Counted from the first letter of the stretch, positions 1-10,488 are shown. The stretch: 64,000 nt of DNA from Pyxidicoccus xibeiensis (GCF_024198175.1 NZ_JAJVKV010000002.1:124001-188000), one strand, 5' to 3'. Made by a program: numbers and translations. The notes: generated by a model from the letters alone, not told the origin.

Positions 1-1338
1 CGGGTGCGGGTTGGGCGTGGCCTCGGTGTAGGGCAGGCCGGTGGCCTCGTCGAAGAGCGGGTCCGTCGTGTACGTCACCGACGTGAGCCGCACGACCTGG
101 CGGCGCTCCGGGCGGGCCTCGCCCTCGTCACCGCGCGCGGGGCCGCGGACCTCCTCCAGCAGCAGCAGCTCCCCCACGGAGAGCTTCACGCCGCCGTCCG
201 GCAGGTGGCCGTCCTTGTTGCGCAGGGTGGCGTGCGTGGCGCCCTTCTCGAGGCGGGCCGTCGGCTCGCCCCAGGTGTAGAAGGGGATGAGGTTGCGCTC
301 CTTGCGCAGCAGCGCGTCGTGCAGCGGCTCGAACACCTCCGCGCGTGAGTACAGCCGCAGGTCGAGCTGGTCCTCGCGCGCGGCCACCGGCAGCGTCTCC
401 ACGGCGGTGAGCAGCTGCACCACCACGTCCGGCCCGTGCGACAGGTAGAGGGGCGGGTCCCCCGCGCCGGAGCCCACCTCCAGCACGACGAAGGAGCGCG
501 CGTTGCTGCCATCGTGCATCAGGAAGTCGAGCAGGCGCGCATGCCGGCGGACGGAGATGCGCTGCCGGGCCGTGCCCAGGTAGGCCTCGGTGGCGACGGC
601 GTCCTGGTAGTAGCTGAGGTAGTCGCCAGCGGCGGCCAGCGTCTCCACCAGGGTGACGCCCAGGTCGGCCGGGTTGCGCTCCTTCCAGTCCGGCAGCAGC
701 GTGGACAGCCTGTCCAACATCAGCCGGCGAAAGCTGGCGTAGTCCTTCGCCAGGTAGTCGATCTCCGGCTCCTCCGCCACGGCGCGCACCGTGGGGGCGG
801 CGGGGCCGCAGTCGAACTCGCTCTCCAGCACCTGGAAGGAGAAGTCCAGCCCCTGCAGCTGCCGGTCGAGGAGGACGCCGGGCGGCGAGGTGAGGGTGAG
901 GTTGTACGTGGACAGGTCTCCGCGAGACCAGGTCCGGACGACCAGCACTCGTGCGGGCACGGGGGAGGCATTCGGGGCCGCCGGGTCGTACTGGTCCCTG
1001 CGCTGGAGGTACGCCGCGAGTGCGTTCGCATGGACCTGGCTCCAGCCGAACCGGAGCCAGGCCCGGGGAACTCCCAGCTGGGGCAGCAGCGCGCTGGCCA
1101 CCACCGTCCACTGGACGGGGATGGAGGTGAGGCGGGCCCCGCCCCGGATGGCCACCAGGCCGGGCTCCATGCTGCCGAGGCCATCCGGCTTCAGCATGTA
1201 GACGAGCAGGTACGCCCCCGGGTCGTCCGGGGTGATGGAGGGGAGCACCTCCACGTAGTCGATGCCGTTGAGGGGCTGCTGGCTGGCGCGGACCTGGTTG
1301 CGGCGGGTCTCGCTCGCGCTGGCGTTGGAGGGAGCCAT
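1..1338 (-). CDS. Baseplate assembly protein, gpJ/Afp11-like (partial)
   Basis: Open reading frame of 446 codons with no stop before the left edge, so the C-terminus is missing. The ATG at 1338 follows the gp25 stop within a few bases. The translation contains ERNPADLGVTLVETLAAAGD, then a SYYQDAVATEAYLGTARQR segment and RRHARLLDF, the hallmark of the putative baseplate assembly proteins (TIGR02243 type, Afp11/Pvc11 relatives). In the family these form the wedge that joins the hub to the sheath of a contractile injection particle. It is the last visible gene of the operon, and further baseplate genes (Afp12/13/14-like) probably lie beyond the edge. No unusual residues seen. Family call is confident; exact wedge role is inferred from family and context. 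Confidence 0.9.
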   Translation of the reverse strand, partial: MAPSNASASETRRNQVRASQQPLNGIDYVEVLPSITPDDPGAYLLVYMLKPDGLGSMEPGLVAIRGGARLTSIPVQWTVVASALLPQLGVPRAWLRFGWSQVHANALAAYLQRRDQYDPAAPNASPVPARVLVVRTWSRGDLSTYNLTLTSPPGVLLDRQLQGLDFSFQVLESEFDCGPAAPTVRAVAEEPEIDYLAKDYASFRRLMLDRLSTLLPDWKERNPADLGVTLVETLAAAGDYLSYYQDAVATEAYLGTARQRISVRRHARLLDFLMHDGSNARSFVVLEVGSGAGDPPLYLSHGPDVVVQLLTAVETLPVAAREDQLDLRLYSRAEVFEPLHDALLRKERNLIPFYTWGEPTARLEKGATHATLRNKDGHLPDGGVKLSVGELLLLEEVRGPARGDEGEARPERRQVVRLTSVTYTTDPLFDEATGLPYTEATPNPHP

Positions 1339-1339
1339 G

Positions 1340-1699
1340 TCAGACCTCGCGGGTGATCTGCGTGACCTGCCGCTGCTGGGTGCGCCGGACGACGTACTGC
1401 ACCGTCACCTGGAGCACCGAGTCCACGGCCCGCACGTCCACCGCGTTCACCTGGATGACGTCCCCCAGCCACTGCTGCAGCGCGCCCTGGATCATGAACT
1501 GCGTGGCGGAGGCAATCTCGTCGCTCAGGGGCGAGAAGACCATCTGCCGCACGGCGGTGCCGAAGGCGGGGCGGTTGATGCGCTCGCCCGGGGACGTGAA
1601 GAGGAGCTGCTCGATGAGCTGCTTGATGTGGTCGTCCGTGTCGGCGGTGGCGGTGCGGCCGCGGCCATCGAGGCGGAAGGGAAAGCCGAAGTTCGTCAT
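1340..1699 (-). CDS. gp25/GPW-like baseplate wedge protein
   Basis: A 119-residue protein of the GPW/gp25 family, the short lysozyme-like-fold baseplate wedge subunit found in phage tails, type VI secretion (TssE) and eCIS (Afp9/Pvc9). The N-terminus MTNFGFPF, then DHIKQLIEQLLFTSPGERI and the following NRPAFGT match the family's core EQLLFT(x)PGER motif; this motif contains the Glu-Pro-Gly-Glu-Arg-like region conserved in gp25 proteins. ATG at 1699 overlaps the stop of the PAAR-like gene by 4 bases (ATGA), indicating translational coupling. Usual family length is 110-140 residues, so it looks complete. Confidence 0.93.
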   Translation of the reverse strand: MTNFGFPFRLDGRGRTATADTDDHIKQLIEQLLFTSPGERINRPAFGTAVRQMVFSPLSDEIASATQFMIQGALQQWLGDVIQVNAVDVRAVDSVLQVTVQYVVRRTQQRQVTQITREV

Positions 1700-2019
1700 C
1701 ACATCCCCCTGGCCCGCACCTGCGTGACGGTGACCATCAGCGGAGTGCCGTTGGGCGTACAGATGGCCTGGCTGTCCTGCAGCAGCAGCGGCTGGCCTCC
1801 GGAGCGCACCCGCGTGGCGGCCACCGTCCACTGCGCGGTGATGCACGGCATCGGGCCGCCAGGGGTGGTGAAGGGGCAGGCGCTCACCGTGTACATGTTG
1901 GACTGGACGACGGTGGGCTGGCCGGACACCCGCACGCGCGGGTTGGTGACCGCGGGCTGGGCCTGGCCGGCGTGCGCGCACATCACCGTGGCGCCCATGT
2001 GGAGCAGGAAGCCGGGCAT
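1699..2019 (-). CDS. PAAR-like spike-tip protein
   Basis: A 106-residue protein of the DUF4280/PAAR-like type (Afp10/Pvc10 role): a small cone that caps the central spike and sharpens the puncturing tip. It starts MPGFLLHMGATVMCAHAGQA and contains the typical Cys/His pattern (Cys and His in MCAHAGQ, Cys in SACPF, MPCIT and AICTPNG) that in the family coordinates metal at the tip. The VRVSGQP and VVQSNMYTVSACPF segments are standard for eCIS tips. It overlaps the upstream spike gene by ATGA and the downstream gp25 gene by ATGA. No C-terminal toxin extension is present, so it is a bare tip and not an effector fusion. Confidence 0.92.
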   Translation of the reverse strand: MPGFLLHMGATVMCAHAGQAQPAVTNPRVRVSGQPTVVQSNMYTVSACPFTTPGGPMPCITAQWTVAATRVRSGGQPLLLQDSQAICTPNGTPLMVTVTQVRARGM

Positions 2020-2516
2020 CAGACCACCTCCAGCGCGCCGTCGTTGATGCTCACGCTCGCGGGCGTCAGCGCAATCTTCGCGGCGCCGTTGGAGATCTCG
2101 ATGCCCGAAGGGCCGAGGACGATTTTGAGCGGCGTCGCCACCACCGGAGGCATCACCTCCAGGGTGACGCCGCCGGCGCCCGGCAGCTCGTTCACCGTGA
2201 GGGTGACGCCGTTCGTCTTGAAGACCTTCATCGCTTCGATGGCGGGCTGCGCGGGCACCTCGCCCGTGCCCCAGAAGCAGCCGGTCCAGATGGGGTAGTC
2301 CGGGTCGCCGCCCTCGAACTCCACCCAGACGTTGGCGCCGACGGGAGGCAGGGCGAACATCCCCACCTGCGGGCCCGCGAAGGGCGTGCAGGGCATGGCC
2401 CAGCTCAGCGTCCCGTCGCCCAGCACCGCCGGCACGCCCACCTGGACGCGCCCCAGCATCAGCGGGTCCACGTTGTTGACGATGCGGCCACGGAACTTCC
2501 CGAAGTAGCGATTCAT
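2019..2516 (-). CDS. Gp5/VgrG OB-fold spike protein
   Basis: A 165-residue protein. Residues about 5-90 form the gp5 N-terminal OB fold (FGKFRGRIVNNVDPLMLGRV, then PPVGANVWVEFEGGDPDYPI and WTGCFWG), the signature shared by T4 gp5, VgrG and Afp8/Pvc8 C-termini. Residues about 95-165 are a short series of valine/isoleucine-rich strands (VTLTVNE, VTLEVMP, KIVLGPSGIEIS, AKIALTPASVSIND) that would form the triple beta-helix needle. In Afp and PVC the hub (gp27) and OB/needle parts are often one polypeptide; here they are two genes overlapping by ATGA. Start ATG at 2516 is fixed by that overlap. Confidence 0.92.
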   Translation of the reverse strand: MNRYFGKFRGRIVNNVDPLMLGRVQVGVPAVLGDGTLSWAMPCTPFAGPQVGMFALPPVGANVWVEFEGGDPDYPIWTGCFWGTGEVPAQPAIEAMKVFKTNGVTLTVNELPGAGGVTLEVMPPVVATPLKIVLGPSGIEISNGAAKIALTPASVSINDGALEVV

Positions 2517-3655
2517 GGTCTGACCACCGGAGTCGTGGAGCCGTAGCCTTCGCGCGTCAGCGTGAAGCGCTGCGTGTAGTCCCCTCGCTTGATGGAGTGG
2601 GAGACCCGCTTGACGTAGTAGAGGCCGTCGTGGAGGTAGCCGGCGCCGCGCACGCCCACCACGCCGCGCGGCTGGAGCAGCGTGCCGTAGCGCGTGACGT
2701 CCAGCTCTCCCGTCGCCGTCAGCACCTGGTCCGCGGAAGCATCCGTGCGCCCCTGCGCGCGCGCGAGCGCCTGGGTATAGGTGAGCCCCGCGACATCCTC
2801 CATCCGCTGCTGCCGGACGTGGGGGAACTGCGCCACCACCGCGGGCAGCGCCGCCATGGGCGGCAGGCGCAGGGGGGCGAAGGTCTGGAAGGGGAGCGTC
2901 TGGTGGAGCTGCCTGTCCCGCACCTGGCCCGAGTACGTGCTCTGCGCGAGCGCGTTGTACTGGAACTGGATGGAGGACACGTTGGTGGCCATGCCCATGT
3001 TCACCGACAGCGCCGGCTGCGGTACGTCGAACCGCTTGGGCGGGCCCCACCAGGCGACGCTCGTCATCGGGGCGGGGCCGGGGCTCAGGTAGAAGACGTA
3101 GCCGTGCCGCGCCGCGAGCCGCTGCAGGAAGGCCAGGTCCGTCTCCGTCTGCACGGGAGTCCGCTCGATGGGCAGCGGCGGGTCGATGACCAGCGGCGGG
3201 GTGACGAGCGGGATGAGGCCGTGGTGGGCGTAGCTCCCGATCAGCTTGAAGGCGATGAGCGTTTCGTCCTGGGCGGGGTGCTCCACCCGCTTGTCCTCCA
3301 GGTCCATCAGCACGCTGAGGTCCTCGCCCGTCAGCGTGAGGCGCGACTCGCCGGGCTGGTCGCTGGGCGAAAACTGGATGTTGGTGATGACGCCGTCCAT
3401 GAGGACGGAGGGCATCAGGTTCACCGTCATCACGAGCACGACGCGGTTGAAGGGCTTGACGAGGGAGCTGGCGAGCAGGGCCGTCTCCAGGGCATCGCCC
3501 TGTCCGGTGCGTCCCACCTGGAAGGTGAGCTGGAAGCCCGAGCGTCCCTCGTCGCCGTGCTCGACCTCGGCGCTCTCCAGCGCCTCCAGGACGAACGGCG
3601 GCACGGGCGCGGCCACGGTGGGCCCCATCATCACGGTCAGGTGCGTCCCCAGCAC
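2513..3655 (-). CDS. Baseplate hub protein, gp27/gpD (late control D)-like
   Basis: A 380-residue protein matching the hub half of VgrG/Afp8-type proteins (phage late control gene D, gp27-like). Evidence is the family-typical string VNLMPSVLMDGVITNIQFSP, the TLTGEDLSVLMDLEDK segment, then ETDLAFLQRLAARHGYVFYL, which is the canonical (E)xxxxFLxRLAxxxGYxFY motif of hub proteins, and the C-terminal GYLHDGLYYVKRVSHSIKRG followed by DYTQRFTLTREG. The hub would trimerise around the tube base and carry the OB-fold spike encoded by the next gene. The start is a GTG at 3655; no better ATG with a ribosome site is seen within the conserved region. Confidence 0.9.
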   Translation of the reverse strand: MLGTHLTVMMGPTVAAPVPPFVLEALESAEVEHGDEGRSGFQLTFQVGRTGQGDALETALLASSLVKPFNRVVLVMTVNLMPSVLMDGVITNIQFSPSDQPGESRLTLTGEDLSVLMDLEDKRVEHPAQDETLIAFKLIGSYAHHGLIPLVTPPLVIDPPLPIERTPVQTETDLAFLQRLAARHGYVFYLSPGPAPMTSVAWWGPPKRFDVPQPALSVNMGMATNVSSIQFQYNALAQSTYSGQVRDRQLHQTLPFQTFAPLRLPPMAALPAVVAQFPHVRQQRMEDVAGLTYTQALARAQGRTDASADQVLTATGELDVTRYGTLLQPRGVVGVRGAGYLHDGLYYVKRVSHSIKRGDYTQRFTLTREGYGSTTPVVRP

Positions 3656-3671
3656 GGTGGCTCCTCGACGC

Positions 3672-3962
3672 TCAGGGGCGCGGCATGGGGATGCGCACGA
3701 GCTGCTCCGGCGTGCGCTCCAGCTCGAAGGGGCTCAGGGCGTGGTTGGCGTCGCAGATGCGCCAGTACTGCTCGGGGTCCCCGAGCGTGCGGGCGGCGAG
3801 CAGGTCCAGCCGCTCGCCCTCCACCGGCAGCACCTCGCTCAGCGTGAGCAGCTCCGACGGCTGCGCGATGAAGCGGCGCCGCTTGTAGGCGATGGTCCGC
3901 CCCGACGGACTCGTGTACGTCGCGGTCTCCAGGTTGTGGTAGCGGCTCTTCAGCTCCAGCAT
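3672..3962 (-). CDS. LysM-domain baseplate/tube adaptor
   Basis: A 96-residue protein. After about 30 residues (YTSPSGRTIAYKRRRFI) comes a LysM-like fold: LLTLSEVLPVEGERLDLLAA followed by RTLGDPEQYWRICDANHALS, the pattern of LysM domains at the C-terminus of Afp7/Pvc7 and T4 gp53. In those families it fastens the tube-initiator to the baseplate rather than binding peptidoglycan. In Afp7/Pvc7 the LysM is fused to the CIS-tube domain; here it is a free-standing gene 8 bases after the CIS-tube gene, so the two products probably act as a complex. ATG at 3962 is the only good start. Confidence 0.85.
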   Translation of the reverse strand: MLELKSRYHNLETATYTSPSGRTIAYKRRRFIAQPSELLTLSEVLPVEGERLDLLAARTLGDPEQYWRICDANHALSPFELERTPEQLVRIPMPRP

Positions 3963-3970
3963 GGTCCACC

Positions 3971-4618
3971 TCAGAAGAGTTTGACGTTGCCACCCATCGC
4001 TGCCGCCACGCTGCTGCCCGCCCCGACGGTGGCCAGGGTCTCCTTGACCACCTGGTGCGTCAGGAAGAGGGCGTAGCCGGGGTGGGTGATGGACAAGTCG
4101 TTGTAGCTCAGCACCCGCAGCGACAGGGACACGCGGGCCCGCAGGGGATTGAGGTCGTTGTCGTAGGCCTCTTCGGTGACGGTGAAGTCGGACACCCGCA
4201 CCGGCAGCACGCGCTTGGCGCCCCAGATGAAGAGGGTGAGCGGCGCCATGGGCGGGACTATCTCCAGGCTCCCCGTCGCCATGAGGACGGTGTTGGCGAT
4301 GACGAGCGCGCTCTTGGGGTAGAGCATCATCTCCAGCGACGCGAGCTGGGGGTGGATGCCCGTGGCCGTCGCCACCGGGTCGTCGCCCTCCAGCTGGTCG
4401 GTGGCGTCCAGCTCCACGTCCAGCTTGATGGTCTCCACGGGCGCCCCGCGCAGGCGCAGCGCCTCCGAGCGCGAGGCATTCTCCCCGGCGCCCTGCATCT
4501 GGAGGGTCCGCGACAGGGTGTCCGGGTTGTATTGGAAGATGATGGAGCCCGCGAGCGCGTTGAACGTGTCGACGCTGACGAGGGCGCCCTTGAGCATCCG
4601 TGGCGAGCGGGGCGTCAT
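3971..4618 (-). CDS. CIS tube-initiator protein (Afp7/Pvc7 N-terminal domain)
   Basis: A 215-residue protein of the contractile injection system tube family (gp48/gp54-like adaptor between baseplate and inner tube). The typical features are SIIFQYNPDTLSRTLQMQG, followed by a PVETIKLDVELDATDQLEGD core, LFIWGAKRVLPVRVSDFTVT, and EEAYDNDLNPLRARVSLSLR near the end. The known family proteins usually carry a C-terminal LysM domain, which here is encoded separately by the next gene. ATG at 4618 overlaps the stop of the preceding small gene (ATGA). Confidence 0.88.
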   Translation of the reverse strand: MTPRSPRMLKGALVSVDTFNALAGSIIFQYNPDTLSRTLQMQGAGENASRSEALRLRGAPVETIKLDVELDATDQLEGDDPVATATGIHPQLASLEMMLYPKSALVIANTVLMATGSLEIVPPMAPLTLFIWGAKRVLPVRVSDFTVTEEAYDNDLNPLRARVSLSLRVLSYNDLSITHPGYALFLTHQVVKETLATVGAGSSVAAAMGGNVKLF

Positions 4619-4868
4619 TTCCAGCCTCCATGCAGCGTCCGCGCGAGCTGCGTGCCCAGCTGCTCGGACTTCATTCCGGGCGTCACGGTGATCGGGGCGG
4701 GGCTGTAGCGCTCGAAGCGCTCCGGGCTCGCGAGCAGCGTCTGGAGTCCCTCGCTGGCCACCAGCGTCTGGAGCTCGCGCTGGAGCGCCTCGGCCACCGC
4801 GTGGCGGTCCGCGACGTCGACGCCGTGCAGCACCAGCTCCTCGATGTGGATCTCGATGTCCTGGGGCT

Positions 4869-4878
<10 letters not shown>
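4615..4878 (-). CDS. Small conserved eCIS protein of unknown function
   Basis: An 87-residue acidic protein between the AAA+ ATPase and the tube-initiator gene. It begins MDVKPQDIEIHIEELVLHGV and ends in a LGTQLARTLHGGWK segment. I recall similar short proteins with an IxIxELVLxG start and a xVAxxxHGG end between the same genes of other eCIS loci, but no function is known to me. Its start overlaps the end of the ATPase gene by 10 bases and its stop overlaps the next start by ATGA, so it is translated as part of the operon. No signal peptide or membrane segment. Confidence 0.75.
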
Positions 4879-6823
<1,945 letters not shown>

Positions 6824-6827
<4 letters not shown>

Positions 6828-8065
6828 GTCACCTCCAGCTCGGGCCCGACGAACTTCGGGGGCGTGGAGGCGCGGTCGACGACGAGGCTGTCCACGCCGT
6901 CCACGCGCAGCCGCAGCCGGTACTTCCCGGGGGTGAGGCCCTTGAGCGTGAAGGACAGCGTGGAGCCCTGCACCGCGAGCGCTTCGGCCTTGAACTCCCT
7001 GTCTCCGACGATGAGGGACACGCGCTGGTCCGGACGGACCTGGGGTGACACCGTCGCCGTCAGCGGGAGGATGCCGTCACCATTCGGGCTCCCCTGCGTG
7101 GGGGAGATGGACTGGAGGACGGGCGCGAGCATGAACGGGAGCGCGTTGGTGACGTACTCGGACTCACCGGGCTGGCGGGTGAGGGCGAGCGCCAGGGTGT
7201 AGACGCCTGCGGGCAGGCTGGCCTGGGCCGAGGCGTCCGCGGGCAGGGTGAAGGAGGCGGAGCGGGCGGAGACCGGGCCCGGAGTGAAGTACTGCGGGCC
7301 GCTCCACCGGCTGTGGGTGAGGGCGACGCGCGCCGGCCCGTCCGTGAGCCGGTGGCCGGTGATGGAGATGACGTCACCCAGGCGCGGGCCCGGCTGCTGG
7401 TGCGGGAAGGAGAGCGACTCCAGTCCCGGAGTGACGGGCGTGAGGTCCGGCTGGACGGTGATGCCCGTGTTGGCCGTGCCCCGGGTGAGCACGGGCAGCG
7501 CGGCGCGCGCGGGCCGGGTGCTGTCGATGAGCACGACGGATGCCTGCCACGCCATCGACAGCCGGTATGGCTTCTGGAACATGCTCCAGAGCTTCGACAT
7601 CTCCTCCACCGAGGGGACGTGGGGCGTCAGGCGGATGCGCTCCACCTGCTCGTGCACGTCGGAGTGGGGCAGCGCGGCCTGGAGCTCGCTGGCGCTGAGG
7701 ATGGTGTGGTCGTGCAGCACGCTGAGCGCGCGGCCGAGGAGCCGGTGCGCCTCGAGCCCGTCGTCATTCGGGGTGTAGACGGTGAGGAGGTAGTAGAGGT
7801 CGAGCGCCAGCGGCGGAAAGCCCTGCTCCCCGCGCTTCACCTGACTGGGGAGGGCCTCGTTGCGCCAGGCGGCGTTGGGGACGGCCTGGTAGAGGAAGAG
7901 GTTGAGCTGGTCGATGCTGTCCATCGCCTGAGGACGCGCGAACTCGGGCGAGTTGAACGTGACGCCCACCTCGTACTCGAAGCCCCAGGGCGCGCTCTGG
8001 AGGCCCTTGAGCAGCAGGTGCCGGAGCGCCGAGGTGACGGTGGCGATGGCGAGATGGTTGCTCAC
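6824..8065 (-). CDS. Pvc16-like (DUF4255) sheath cap protein with Ig-like extension
   Basis: A 413-residue protein. Residues 1 to about 190 match DUF4255/Pvc16_N: MSNHLAIATVTSALRHLLLK, then SIDQLNLFLYQAVPNAAWRN, LALDLYYLLTVY and LGRALSVLHDH. In Afp16/Pvc16 this protein caps the tube and sheath and ends elongation. The remaining half is not in the minimal family: about residues 225-310 (LGDVISITGHRLTDGPARVA) and 315-413 (LQSISPTQGSPNGDGILPLT, then TPGKYRLRLRVDG) look like two IPT/TIG-type immunoglobulin folds, suggesting a surface appendage at the distal end. ATG at 8065 overlaps the upstream stop by ATGA. Confidence 0.88.
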
Positions 8066-9222
8066 GAAGCACCCCCTCCTCGCCGCTTGAGATACGCCTC
8101 CAGGGACATGGCGGGTGTGGACCGGGGGGCCTGTCTCTGCGGCGCGGCCGGTGCCGGCGTCGTCGCCCGGACTTCAATCCGACCGATGGTGATACGGACC
8201 GTGGGGGCCTCGCGGGTCGTGGCGGGCTGCTCGGGGCTCGGCGCGCTCGGGCGGGCCGCGCGCCCGGTCTCGAGCTCCGGCGTGCGCCACCGGGCAGGAG
8301 TCTCCGGGGCACGAGGGGCTTCGGCTGCTTCTTCCAGCGAGGTCCGCGGCGTGCGCTGAGGCGTGGGGCTCGATGACGGGAGCATCACCGACGGCCGGGG
8401 AGCCTCCTCGGACGCCGCCAGTCGTGCCTCCACGCTGCTCGTGGATGCTGGCGACGCGGTCCCCGCCGCAGGGGCGCTCAGGGGCCGAGGCTCCAGGAGG
8501 TGCGCGGCAGCCAGCTCCCGCCCGTGCTCCGCTCGAAGCAGCGGAGCCTCTTCCCGGGTGTCAGGGCGCCGTGGAGCGCTGGAGGAAAGCAGGGGCGCAT
8601 CCTCGTGTTGTCTCGAAGGAGCGGGCGCCTCGGGCTGGCGTGATTCGCCAGACGGAAGGAGGGGTGCCCCCTCCTCCATCCGAGAAGAGGCGGTAGCGCC
8701 AGGACCCTGTGCAGGGCTGGCAACGGGCAGCGGATGACCGGCTCGCTCCCGCGCAGTGGCAGGCAGGTCCTGACGCTGAGCGCCGTCGGATTGCCGTGCG
8801 ACGTTCGCGCTCATGGCGCCCGGTGCATCGGCGGCCGGGCTGCCTGCCAGGTCTCGAGGCTCGGGCTGGGAAAGGGGACTCGCGTCGTCAGCGGTGAGCG
8901 GAATCCGCGCCTCGACCTGACCGGTCCGCTGCACCTGGAGACCGGAGTCCCGCACGGGCAGCGGCGCGTTCGGCGTGGAGCGGGACTCCTGGCCGGGTGC
9001 TGCTCGTGCGTGCCCTGGCGCCGGGAGCTCGACATCCTGCTCCACGAGCCCCGGCTCCTCCGCATGTTCCACTGGCAACACCGGCCGGAGCGAGGACGCG
9101 TGCGCGGCCAGGTCGGGAGCGCTGCCAGGGCCGAGCGGTGCGAACCGGCCGGGCAGCCGGGGACGGAGGGTGGCCTCGCCCTCGCGTCCAGCGTTGAGCA
9201 GCCGCGCCAGGAAGTCACTCAT
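8062..9222 (-). CDS. Pro/Ala-rich eCIS protein with conserved C-terminal motif
   Basis: A 386-residue protein dominated by low-complexity Pro, Ala, Ser, Glu and Arg, so most of it is predicted to be disordered. Two ordered ends stand out: an N-terminus MSDFLARLLNAGREGEATLR and a C-terminal VRITIGRIEVRA, followed after a Pro-rich gap by SLEAYLKRR. I recall the IxIGRIEVRA...SLxxYLxxR tail in short proteins of many actinobacterial and myxobacterial eCIS loci. The function is unknown; it may tether components in the particle. The chosen ATG at 9222 overlaps the upstream stop (ATGA); a longer in-frame start at 9414 would overlap the preceding gene by nearly 200 bases and is rejected. Confidence 0.75.
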   Translation of the reverse strand: MSDFLARLLNAGREGEATLRPRLPGRFAPLGPGSAPDLAAHASSLRPVLPVEHAEEPGLVEQDVELPAPGHARAAPGQESRSTPNAPLPVRDSGLQVQRTGQVEARIPLTADDASPLSQPEPRDLAGSPAADAPGAMSANVARQSDGAQRQDLPATARERAGHPLPVASPAQGPGATASSRMEEGAPLLPSGESRQPEAPAPSRQHEDAPLLSSSAPRRPDTREEAPLLRAEHGRELAAAHLLEPRPLSAPAAGTASPASTSSVEARLAASEEAPRPSVMLPSSSPTPQRTPRTSLEEAAEAPRAPETPARWRTPELETGRAARPSAPSPEQPATTREAPTVRITIGRIEVRATTPAPAAPQRQAPRSTPAMSLEAYLKRRGGGAS

Positions 9223-9950
9223 GCGGCAACCAGGTCCAGGTAGATTTGGCGCTTCCAGGGACTCATCGCCAGGACGTCCCGCTCGCTCCAGCCGTAGTGC
9301 CTCGCCAGCTCGTGCACCTCGTGCAGCATGCGGCGGGCCCACGCATCGAGCTTCGCCCAGAGGAACGCATCCACCTCCAGCGCGGAGGACCACTTGTGGC
9401 CACAGCCGCCACACGCGAGCTGGAAGTCAATCGTGGCCAGCGGATCCAGCTCCTCCATGCGCGTGACGAGGCGCGCCTGCACGTCCGAGGGCGCCGCGAG
9501 GATGCTCACGGGCTCCTCACCCCGGCGGCACTCGAAGACGCAGCGCTGGAGCAGCAGGCGCCGCGCGGACTCCGGGTCGCGCTCGTCGTGGGCGGCGTCC
9601 ACGTCCAGCTCGCTGGGCAGCCGGAAGTGCATGTCCCACTCGTCGACCTGGAGCCGGGCTTGCTCGGCGGCGAGGGAAGGCTCCCCCCCGAGGAGGTCCG
9701 CCACGTCGACTTCCAGCTCGAGCGCCTGGGCACAAGCGGGACACGCCGTCCGGCAGTCGAGCCTGGGACCGAAGAGCGTTGCATGCAGGCGGAGCAGCAC
9801 GGAGTTGGCGCGGCCCACCGGGAGCTGCGCGGGGTGGAATGCCCCCCGCGCTCCGGCGGACGCCAGCAGCTCACGGCGGCGCCGGCGGGGCGGCCCGGGC
9901 ACCGCGCGCTCCCAGAGCTGGAGCCACTCCGTGCCGCCCGCGAGACTCAT
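9219..9950 (-). CDS. Zinc-ribbon eCIS protein, possibly T4 gp26-like baseplate component
   Basis: A 243-residue protein with four-cysteine zinc-binding features: CRTACPACAQ around residues 67-76 and ACGGCGHKW around residue 187. The order (Cys pair, mid-helical region, second Cys pair, C-terminal LARHYGWSERDVLAMSPWKR) resembles the T4-baseplate (gp26-like) proteins that sit next to the tube gene in many eCIS loci. The C-terminal helix motif is like the tail-chaperone or DUF6760 end LxxxYxWxxxxxxxLxxxxR. Its ATG overlaps the tube stop by ATGA. The zinc-ribbon is visible; the baseplate assignment is inference from position and pattern. Confidence 0.65.
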   Translation of the reverse strand: MSLAGGTEWLQLWERAVPGPPRRRRRELLASAGARGAFHPAQLPVGRANSVLLRLHATLFGPRLDCRTACPACAQALELEVDVADLLGGEPSLAAEQARLQVDEWDMHFRLPSELDVDAAHDERDPESARRLLLQRCVFECRRGEEPVSILAAPSDVQARLVTRMEELDPLATIDFQLACGGCGHKWSSALEVDAFLWAKLDAWARRMLHEVHELARHYGWSERDVLAMSPWKRQIYLDLVAA

Positions 9951-10471
9951 TCAGGCTCACCGAAGCTGGGCTCGGCCGGCTCCTTCACCTCGTAGTCCCG
10001 CTCCCAGCCTTCGTTCTCCAGCTTGAGCGTCTGGATGGCGATGGCGTTGGCGTTGGCATCCAGCTCGGGGACGGCCTGGAACTCGGACACCCAGCAGCGG
10101 AAGAGCTTGTACGAGAGCACCAGCTGCCCGGCCTCGTTGTACAGCTCGATGATGATGTCCTTGCGGAAGTCCTTGAGGGACACCTCGGAGCCCAGGCCGG
10201 AGCCCAGGTTCCAGACCTTGTTGGCCCACTTCTCGAACTCGGTGTCGTGGGTGACGCCGCGCTCGAGCGTGACGGCCTCGTACTCGGAGCGGCCGGGGGA
10301 CTTGCGGCTGGTGCTGGGGTCGCCGCCGTCGCGGTGCTTGACCACCTCGGTGGTGCGCTTGAGGGCGCCCACCTTGCTGACGCCGGCCACATAGCGCCCG
10401 TCCCACTTCACGCGGAACTTGAAGTTCTTGTAGGGGTCGAGCCGGTGCGTGTTCACACTGAAAGTCGCCAT
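9947..10471 (-). CDS. Inner tube protein (gp19/Afp1-like)
   Basis: A 174-residue phage-tail tube protein of the T4 gp19/Afp1/Hcp-like fold. It starts FSVNTHRLDPYKNFKFRVKW, continues with RYVAGVSKVGALKRTTEVVK and the ...PGRSEYEAVTLERGVTHD segment, and ends in QTLKLENEGWERDYEV, all typical of the family. The tube stacks into the rigid pipe through which cargo passes. There is only one tube gene in the visible cluster, unlike Afp and PVC, which have two (Afp1 and Afp5). It lies 17 bases after the sheath gene. The C-terminus carries a short acidic extension KEPAEPSFGEPE. Confidence 0.95.
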   Translation of the reverse strand: MATFSVNTHRLDPYKNFKFRVKWDGRYVAGVSKVGALKRTTEVVKHRDGGDPSTSRKSPGRSEYEAVTLERGVTHDTEFEKWANKVWNLGSGLGSEVSLKDFRKDIIIELYNEAGQLVLSYKLFRCWVSEFQAVPELDANANAIAIQTLKLENEGWERDYEVKEPAEPSFGEPE

Positions 10472-10488
10472 GGTGCGTTACCTTTCTC

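Noticed and set aside
9223-9414. Longer N-terminus for the Pro-rich eCIS protein (start 9414)
   Set aside because: It would overlap the zinc-ribbon gene by almost 200 bases; the ATGA overlap at 9222 is the better start.
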